Shown here: in pieces, positions 27,151-32,307 of the stretch | Layout: each line of letters opens with the position of its first letter | How positions within the stretch are numbered: position 1 is the stretch's first letter | IMG/VR virus record: IMGVR_UViG_3300042507_001439 | Location: 1-32,307 of that record | Source of the DNA: a virus | Strand: one strand, 5' to 3' | DNA: 32,307 bases | Translations under genes and position numbers: made by a program | The notes under the pieces: generated by a model | What the model saw: only the letters and a program-made list of their open reading frames with translations | What the model was told of the DNA's origin: nothing | Database searches by the model: none

Positions 27151-28506
27151 TTAGTTCTCCAAATAAACTGATGATGGGTCTTCAGGGTTGATTTGTGCAA
27201 CACCTTGAAGCTGGACGCTTGGGACACCTGTGTGAGCGATTGGTGGCAATCCCATTGCTTCAAGCGATTCTGCTGGGTCAAATCCTGCAACAATCAAACG
27301 TTGTGCCATCAATACGCGCCTATCAGTTGCAGACAAATCAGCAGCATCAATATTGACGTTTGCCAATGGCACGCGCAATACATCTCCGCCTTCGATTTTG
27401 GATAATCCTTCAGCAACGCGAGCATCATTTGAAGTCAAAATTCCAGCTTGAATACCTTGCGAATACGCGCTGAATCTTGATTGAACGTCACCGCGTAGCA
27501 ACGAATTCATATTGAACTCGATAAATGCGCCCTGTCCATTTGGATAAATCTGCAATAGTGAAGACAAAGCGTTTTCAATGATTGCCACGTATGGGCGAAG
27601 CGTGTGAGTTACGAATTCAATTTGTGTTGCTTCAACCGAACTGTAAGTGTTTGTTCCGGGCAAATTCATCATATGACTTGGAATGTTCCAAATTCGGCAC
27701 AAATCTTCAATGAACATTCTGCGCGAATCAAGCAACTGAGTTTGTTCTGGATTTACGCCAATGTCTTTGATGTCAAGCCCTGAATGTAACACCAAAGTCT
27801 TGTGTGCTTTTCTCCAACCGCCGTGGCGTGCATCAACCGATTTAGCCAAAACTTTTGCTTGGTCTTCTGTCAATGATTGTGGCGTTACCAATGCGTAATT
27901 GCCTGATGTGCCTTGTCCAAAGAATCGCTGTGCGTATGAATCAAGTGCTAAACCTAATCCCAAAGCATCTTTCATTGCTTCGACACGTGAAACACCGCGA
28001 ACTTGCCCTGGGCGCATAACAGATTCCACAATGTGCAAAATTTGGTCTGACGTGTATTTCTTTTGTTCTGGTTCGTATTCGAACATTACACGTCCGACTT
28101 TGTTGCGATGCACTTTGACTTGTGTTGGATTCAGCACGGTCAAATTGATTGGAAAACCTTCTTCGTCACGGAAGATTCTTACGAAAGCATTTCCATCGAG
28201 CATCAAACTGGCAATGATTGAACTGATGAATGGCGTTCTATCTACGAATGAAATGTCTGGACGATTTACCCAATCTGGCTTTGGGCGCATCAAATTCTTT
28301 TGACCTTCGCGCTTTACCCAAGCGTCCATTGGCAATGTTGAAATTGTTCCAGCGATTAGCGAAATGGCAGAAGATACGCCAGCAAGTTTATAAACATTGT
28401 CTTCATCAATAAAAGTTCCAGAATTATTTTGAAGCTCAAAATCTAGCCCAGCGCCCCACAATGAATTGGGGGTTACCGCCCTACGTTCAAAAAGATTATT
28501 TAGCAT
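27151..28506 (-). CDS. Portal protein (HK97 type)
   Basis: Product of 451 residues. The N terminus has VSSAISLIAGTISTLPMDAW, the opening of HK97-family portals, then PFISSIIASLMLDGNAFVRI, LNPTQVKVHRNKVG, ILHIVESVMRPGQVRGVSRV, FFGQGTSGNYALVTP, EDLCRIWNIPSHMMNLPGTN and YSSVEATQIEFVTHTLRPYV. The portal ring is the DNA entry vertex and binds terminase and the connector. It shares a base with the stop of a small membrane-protein gene upstream. The long acidic C terminus seen in some portals is short here. Confidence 0.94.
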   Translation of the reverse strand: MLNNLFERRAVTPNSLWGAGLDFELQNNSGTFIDEDNVYKLAGVSSAISLIAGTISTLPMDAWVKREGQKNLMRPKPDWVNRPDISFVDRTPFISSIIASLMLDGNAFVRIFRDEEGFPINLTVLNPTQVKVHRNKVGRVMFEYEPEQKKYTSDQILHIVESVMRPGQVRGVSRVEAMKDALGLGLALDSYAQRFFGQGTSGNYALVTPQSLTEDQAKVLAKSVDARHGGWRKAHKTLVLHSGLDIKDIGVNPEQTQLLDSRRMFIEDLCRIWNIPSHMMNLPGTNTYSSVEATQIEFVTHTLRPYVAIIENALSSLLQIYPNGQGAFIEFNMNSLLRGDVQSRFSAYSQGIQAGILTSNDARVAEGLSKIEGGDVLRVPLANVNIDAADLSATDRRVLMAQRLIVAGFDPAESLEAMGLPPIAHTGVPSVQLQGVAQINPEDPSSVYLEN

Positions 28507-28649
28507 TAGCGTCTTTCAATTGCAATCCCAAACAGGATAAAAAAAATGCCACCGATAATGATGCCCGCAGGAATAAAGATAAGCCCAACCCCAACGCTGG
28601 TGAGAATTGCACCAACTATTTGAGCGACACTTGCAACTTTAGAAGACAT
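28506..28649 (-). CDS. Small membrane protein between terminase and portal, 47 residues
   Basis: A short frame from ATG at 28647-28649 to TAA at 28506-28508. The product is MSSKVASVAQIVGAILTSVG, VGLIFIPAGIIIGGIFFILF, GIAIERR: two hydrophobic helices separated by a proline turn, with basic ends, so a membrane hairpin. It overlaps the terminase stop by eleven bases and the portal start by one, so it is coupled to both. Small membrane proteins occur at this place in other actinophages. Its role could be exclusion or holin-like; this is not shown here. Confidence 0.6.
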   Translation of the reverse strand: MSSKVASVAQIVGAILTSVGVGLIFIPAGIIIGGIFFILFGIAIERR

Positions 28650-30144
28650 ATACACCCGGCACTTGTTGTTCGGGTTCTATTCTAACTTGTAACGCTCTAT
28701 CAACCGCGATAACAGCGGCAACGGCGGCGTCAATTCGCCTTGCTGAATTTCTGTTTTCTTTCACTATTCGGATTCCTAAATTGTCGGCTTTGATTACTGC
28801 ATTGGACAAATGGCGTGCCAATAAAGGGTTGCCATCGTGTTTCAATCTTTTTTCTACCACAGCGTCAAAGAATTTGGCGCAAGCGGTAACCATTCTTTTG
28901 GCGTTTGTGGAAGGGTATTCAACAATTGGGTAACCTTCTTCTGCCAGCACTTGCATTGACCTTTGCCAGCGATACGGGTCACAAACGATTTCTTTTACTT
29001 TGGGATTAGCTGCCACAAATTCTCTGATTTTGTTTTCGACTTGCAAGATATCAACTCGCCAAGTGTCATCGTGGATGTTGGCTTCTTTTTCCCAAGCCTG
29101 AATCATAAACACTTGCGGTTCAGGTTCAATTGTCGCGCCAATCAAAACGGTGCTATCGCCAGAAAAAGAGCCATCAAATCCGATTATGTATTCTTTGTCT
29201 GATACGTCTAATTCTGATTCACAAGCTTCCCACGAGCCAGTTGGCAACCACGAAACGGCAGACGATACCCATTGCCCGCATCGTTTGGTTCTAAATTCTG
29301 GTTCTGGTGTTCTTTTCACCGATGATTCAAAATCTTCAGCAGAACAAATGTCACCAAATCCTGGATTTGCTATGCGCCACGTTTCTGGTTTGCGATGGTC
29401 AGCTTCAATCGGTGCTTCCCAAGATGCCATAAAAAATGTTGGGTCTTCAATTTCACCACGTGCAACTTTTTGTCCGTATTGATACAGCGAAAAAGCAATT
29501 GAATCTTGTCCAGTTGAATCGGTTCTAACTCCGGGTGTGGTGATGGCAATCAATGTTGCCAATCGCCCACGCGCACCCATAGCCAAAGACATAACATCAA
29601 ACAATTCGCGATTTGGCTGTGCGTGTAACTCATCGAAAATGACGGCGGATGGATTCAAACCTTCTTTTGAATACGCTTCGGCTGATAGCACGCGATAAAC
29701 AGAACCTTCAGACGGCAATTCAATTGCATCGCGGTAAAGTCTGGTTATTTTGCTAAGTTCTTCATTTGCTTCAACCATTCGCTTTGCGTCTTGAAATACG
29801 ATTCGCGCCTGTTCTTTTTCAGCAGCAACGGAATAAACTTCCGCACCGCGAACGCCAAGAATTAGCGAATACAATCCGAAAATAGAACCAAGTGCCGATT
29901 TGCCATTTTTTCGTGGCATCAAAATCAGATTTATGGCGTGACGATACAAACCTTCTTCGCCAGCGAAAACGTGACGAATCAAATCTTTTTGCCATTCGCG
30001 CAAATGTAATTTGTCACCGACAAGCCCAGCAACCGAATCTTTTGTGACTACGCCAAAGTTTTCAGCGAAATCAATTACAAGGTCACCTTGACCTGATTCA
30101 AGCAGATTCGGCGGAACTGGTGTCAGCCATTGTGGTGGCCACAA
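28639..30144 (-). CDS. terL: Terminase large subunit
   Basis: Product of 501 residues. The ATPase part has LILMPRKNGKSALGSIFGLY (Walker A-like, near residue 80), VIFDELHAQPN (Walker B near 170) and LIAITTPGVRTDSTGQDSI (coupling motif). The nuclease part includes IGFDGSFSGDSTVLIGAT with the first acidic residue, VKEIVCDPYRWQRSMQVLAE and RIDAAVAAVIAVDRAL with the last aspartate. It belongs to the HK97-like terminase type. It packages DNA into the prohead and cuts it. The start is TTG with AAAGG six bases upstream, inside the end of terS; the following PQWLTPVPP is conserved in this family and supports it. Confidence 0.95.
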   Translation of the reverse strand: MWPPQWLTPVPPNLLESGQGDLVIDFAENFGVVTKDSVAGLVGDKLHLREWQKDLIRHVFAGEEGLYRHAINLILMPRKNGKSALGSIFGLYSLILGVRGAEVYSVAAEKEQARIVFQDAKRMVEANEELSKITRLYRDAIELPSEGSVYRVLSAEAYSKEGLNPSAVIFDELHAQPNRELFDVMSLAMGARGRLATLIAITTPGVRTDSTGQDSIAFSLYQYGQKVARGEIEDPTFFMASWEAPIEADHRKPETWRIANPGFGDICSAEDFESSVKRTPEPEFRTKRCGQWVSSAVSWLPTGSWEACESELDVSDKEYIIGFDGSFSGDSTVLIGATIEPEPQVFMIQAWEKEANIHDDTWRVDILQVENKIREFVAANPKVKEIVCDPYRWQRSMQVLAEEGYPIVEYPSTNAKRMVTACAKFFDAVVEKRLKHDGNPLLARHLSNAVIKADNLGIRIVKENRNSARRIDAAVAAVIAVDRALQVRIEPEQQVPGVYVF

Positions 30145-30586
30145 TTTGAGCCTTTCTTAGCTTTAGTTCTTCCAATTTGGATACTGCTTTTACTTCGGCG
30201 ATACCTAAGCGACTTCTATCGCTGGGGGTGAAGCCTAGCAAAGACAAATTAGAAACAATTTGCCTATCTAATTCTCTCAAACCTCGCCTCAAACGTGGTT
30301 CATCTGTTTGCATTACCTTGACTCGAAGATTCCAACGCTCATCAATCATTTCGCACGTCATCAATAACAATTCGGAATCTGATTTAGCTGAAATCCAAGT
30401 GCTTCCCATTGACCAAATCTTGTCCCAAAATTCACGTCCGTATTTCAACAATGGACGCGCTGGTTCGGGAATCTGAGCAACGCCGTCAAGCAATACAACT
30501 TCGTTTTGATTTGGCAATGGACGTTTTCCGGGATTGCCGAGCATACGCTTTTGCTCAATTGGCTTTGATGGTCTTCCTGCGGGCAT
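30098..30586 (-). CDS. terS: Terminase small subunit (P27 family)
   Basis: Product of 162 residues. It opens MPAGRPSKPIEQKRMLGNPG, the common GRP--P---K---GNPGKR start of P27-type small terminases, then WDKIWSMGSTWISAKSDSEL and LLGFTPSDRSRLGIAEVK, the best-conserved part of the family. It recognises packaging sites and passes DNA to the large subunit. The C-terminal 15 residues overlap the terL frame, a rather long overlap of 47 bases. Confidence 0.88.
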   Translation of the reverse strand: MPAGRPSKPIEQKRMLGNPGKRPLPNQNEVVLLDGVAQIPEPARPLLKYGREFWDKIWSMGSTWISAKSDSELLLMTCEMIDERWNLRVKVMQTDEPRLRRGLRELDRQIVSNLSLLGFTPSDRSRLGIAEVKAVSKLEELKLRKAQIVATTMADTSSAESA

Positions 30587-30588
30587 AA

Positions 30589-31713
30589 TTATTTTCTCGG
30601 TGACAGTATTGGCAACAATGTTGCATCGGGTTTTCCAGCGAATTTGAAACCAACAGTTACGCGCCCGCGAGATGAAACCAAACCTTTTTGGCTGTTTGGT
30701 CCAACTTTGGCAACGCGTGACGGCTTACGAACCATTGTCCAATCTGGCGATGAATTCAACGCCCTGATTCTTGCTGGGTGTGATGTGGTTGTGTATGTAT
30801 CGAAACCTTGAGCTTTCAACGCAGCACAAATTTGATTGACAAATTTGTTAGCGATGCCAACGCCTTGAAAATCAGGTAACACAACCGTTCGGCTAATTCG
30901 TTTTGCGTTTTGAATTTTGCCGTGGACTAATGGAAGAATTGCTGTCATAGCGGCTGGTTGTCCTTCGATACAAGCAACATAAATTTGGGCTGATTTATTT
31001 AGGTCACCTGTCAAATAGTGATGGCGACTGAATGTGTTCCACGCTTCATAGTTTGCTCGAAAAATTGAGAGCTGAATTGGTGGTCGTTGCCGAAGACCCT
31101 CCCATCGAAACGTGCCAGTATGTGGCTCGTAAGTCCAATCTGGTTGCAGCCATTCTTGGACGTCATAATGACAACCGACAGCAACGAATTTTTGCCCGCG
31201 TCTGCGAATGGTTTTTGCTATTGCGTGTGACCCGATTTTCGCCACAGTTCGGTCAATCACAGATGTGAATTCATCCACAACGGCAATTGAATCGGGACCT
31301 GTTTCAGCAAGAACACGTGCCATTGTCACGCGAAATTGCTCACCATTGGACAACGTGTGAAACGGACGCAACCAAGCTGGTGGCGAACTAAATCCCACAG
31401 ATGACAGCAATTCTGTGACTTCGCGAATTGACATTGATTTGGGAAAATCGTCAATCACGGCTTTGTTTTTTGACCAAACGAAATTATCTAAATGCTGCAA
31501 TTCATTTGGAAACATTTCTTTGGCGATTGTGGATTTACCTGCGCCCGAAGGTCCGACAATTAGCCCGATGTTCCAATCTCGCGAATTCAAATCGGGGATG
31601 TTCAAAGCAATTTCTGTTAGCGATTTTTCTGAAGGTTGCAAATCGAACATACCTTCAAGCTGCATTACACGGGCAGAACGCTCAATCGCAGATTCTAATT
31701 TGATTGTTTTCAT
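30589..31713 (-). CDS. ABC-type ATPase fused to a GNAT (possibly Mom-like) domain
   Basis: Product of 374 residues. Residues 1-210 are an ABC-type ATPase: IGLIVGPSGAGKSTIAKEMF (Walker A about 53-61), HTLSNGEQFRVTMARVLAE (ABC signature about 122), DSIAVVDEFTSVIDRTVAKI (Walker B and D-loop), VAVGCHYDVQEWL (H-loop). Residues about 218-350 are a GNAT fold: YEAWNTFSRHHYLTGDL, then ARIYVACIEGQPAAM-like strand, and SRTVVLPDFQGVGIANKFVN, whose Q-G-x-G-I-A is the acyl-CoA loop. No membrane or transporter subunit accompanies it. The HHYL motif and fold recall phage Mom-type DNA-modifying enzymes, but this is a hypothesis. It lies between ParB-like and terS genes with ATGA overlaps. Confidence 0.78.
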   Translation of the reverse strand: MKTIKLESAIERSARVMQLEGMFDLQPSEKSLTEIALNIPDLNSRDWNIGLIVGPSGAGKSTIAKEMFPNELQHLDNFVWSKNKAVIDDFPKSMSIREVTELLSSVGFSSPPAWLRPFHTLSNGEQFRVTMARVLAETGPDSIAVVDEFTSVIDRTVAKIGSHAIAKTIRRRGQKFVAVGCHYDVQEWLQPDWTYEPHTGTFRWEGLRQRPPIQLSIFRANYEAWNTFSRHHYLTGDLNKSAQIYVACIEGQPAAMTAILPLVHGKIQNAKRISRTVVLPDFQGVGIANKFVNQICAALKAQGFDTYTTTSHPARIRALNSSPDWTMVRKPSRVAKVGPNSQKGLVSSRGRVTVGFKFAGKPDATLLPILSPRK

Positions 31714-32234
31714 ATGACAATTGCCCTGACCTTAAATCCTTCTTTGCTGAATCTGTCCAAAAGTTCTTGCTGTTGAACTTCATTGGCACATTCAATGACA
31801 ACTTCCCAACGCTCATCCCATTGCATTTCTTGAGTGTCGGCGATTTTGTCGGTGTTTTCTTTTTGTGCAAAGCCAAATTTTTCAATTGGGAAATCAGCTT
31901 CGTTTAGTTCTAACAATTGAACGCCAAGAATTTCTTCGTCCCATTTTGCTAATTCAGCGGTGCGATTGTCTGCCAAAGCGTAAGCTTTGATTTGGTCATC
32001 TGACCAATCGGCAGGAATTCGAACACAAGCAATTTTTTTCCAATCAAGCAATTTAGCTGCTTGCACGGTGCCATTTCCAGCAACAACCAGATTGTTGGCG
32101 TCAATCACAATGGGCTTACGTTGCCCGAAAATTTCCAAACTGCCCGCGATTGCGCTTAGGTTCTTCGCATCGTGGGTTCTGGCATTATTCGGGTCTAACG
32201 TCAGGCTGTCAAGAGGTAATTCTTCGATTTTCAT
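31710..32234 (-). CDS. ParB/Srx-like N-terminal domain protein
   Basis: Product of 174 residues. The order LDSLTLDPNNARTHDAKNLS, SLEIFGQRKPIVIDANNLVV, AGNGTVQAAKLLDWKKIACV, ALADNRTAELAKWDEEIL is that of the ParB N-terminal (ParB/sulfiredoxin) fold; the G-x-R and AGNG-R-AA type nucleotide site is seen as GQRKP and AGNGTVQAA. It lacks the HTH centre-binding domain and the C-terminal dimer domain of partition ParB, so it is not a partition protein. Such proteins bind or cut nucleotides or DNA and occur beside phage DNA-modifying enzymes. AAAGGAAAAA precedes the ATG. It is the first gene of the late operon. Confidence 0.8.
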   Translation of the reverse strand: MKIEELPLDSLTLDPNNARTHDAKNLSAIAGSLEIFGQRKPIVIDANNLVVAGNGTVQAAKLLDWKKIACVRIPADWSDDQIKAYALADNRTAELAKWDEEILGVQLLELNEADFPIEKFGFAQKENTDKIADTQEMQWDERWEVVIECANEVQQQELLDRFSKEGFKVRAIVI

Positions 32235-32251
32235 TTTTTCCTTTCGAAATC

Positions 32252-32257
32252 ATTGTA
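32252..32257 (-). promoter_or_regulatory. Possible -10 hexamer of the late-operon promoter
   Basis: TACAAT on the minus strand (five of six matches to TATAAT) lies 18 bases before the first gene's start codon, in the only gap upstream of it. No good -35 hexamer is found at 16-18 bases; a run of T residues lies near that place. It could be a weak or activated promoter. Confidence 0.35.
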
Positions 32258-32307
32258 GTTAGGGCAGCCTAAAAAAACGAATAATTTCGCGAATGTGTGC
32301 GCTAAGG

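Noticed and set aside
30589-31713. Reading the ABC-ATPase gene as a transporter component
   Set aside because: No membrane subunit or substrate-binding protein is encoded nearby, and the second half is a GNAT fold, so transport is unlikely.
31710-32234. Plasmid-type partition ParB
   Set aside because: There is no ParA gene, no central HTH domain and no clustered parS-like palindromes; the protein contains only the N-terminal domain.

Overview
The window looks like a complete or nearly complete genome of a tailed phage (siphovirus-like, HK97-type head) that infects an actinobacterium. The host assignment is inferred from a WhiB-like Fe-S regulator, an NrdH-type redoxin ending in the WSGFR-DK pattern, and an actinophage-style gene order. 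The DNA is fairly A+T rich, which would suit a low-GC freshwater actinobacterium; that is inference, since no host DNA is present. All genes except the WhiB-like one are read leftward (minus strand), with tight packing and frequent ATGA or TAATG overlaps. I see no tRNA, CRISPR array, insertion sequence, integrase, repressor, DNA polymerase, helicase or primase. No stretch longer than 300 bases lacks a gene; the largest gap (24929-25153) holds a promoter-like element and a terminator.

Reading in the direction of transcription from the right end: a ParB/Srx-domain protein, an ABC-ATPase fused to a GNAT domain (a candidate DNA-modification or takeover pair), small and large terminase, a 47-residue membrane protein, portal, a small beta-rich protein, a multidomain capsid maturation protease, and a 72-residue protein. 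An inserted cassette of three small genes follows, with its own upstream element and terminator. Next come the major capsid protein, an unexpected sugar cluster (GT4 and GT2 glycosyltransferases plus a cytidylyltransferase), head-tail connector, tail terminator, major tail protein, and a tail assembly chaperone with a CCCAAAA -1 frameshift site. The block ends with a gp10-like protein, tape measure, minor tail proteins including three tandem paralogues, and a lysis cassette (XhlA-like protein, M23 endolysin, membrane protein, r1t-like holin) closed by a strong terminator at 10342-10376.

Left of the single plus-strand whiB-like gene lies the DNA-metabolism block: YqaJ-type exonuclease and Erf-like annealing protein (a recombination pair), HNH nuclease, PD-(D/E)XK-like protein, winged-helix replication protein, zinc-binding protein, SSB-like OB-fold protein and RusA resolvase. 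Then, behind another promoter-like element, comes a run of small early genes including SSB, NrdH-redoxin, a zinc metallopeptidase, an HTH protein, a metallophosphoesterase, a zinc ribbon and a terminal HNH nuclease. The HNH gene at the left end and the terminase genes near the right end would be neighbours if the ends join, which fits a unit-length or circularly closed genome.

The most interesting features are: the ABC-GNAT/ParB pair; the glycosyltransferase and cytidylyltransferase cluster inside the head-tail region; a moron-like cassette between protease and capsid that shares an upstream element and a translation leader with the early small-gene operon; the tandem triplicated tail proteins; and the short N-terminal tag shared by an HTH protein and the adjacent phosphoesterase.
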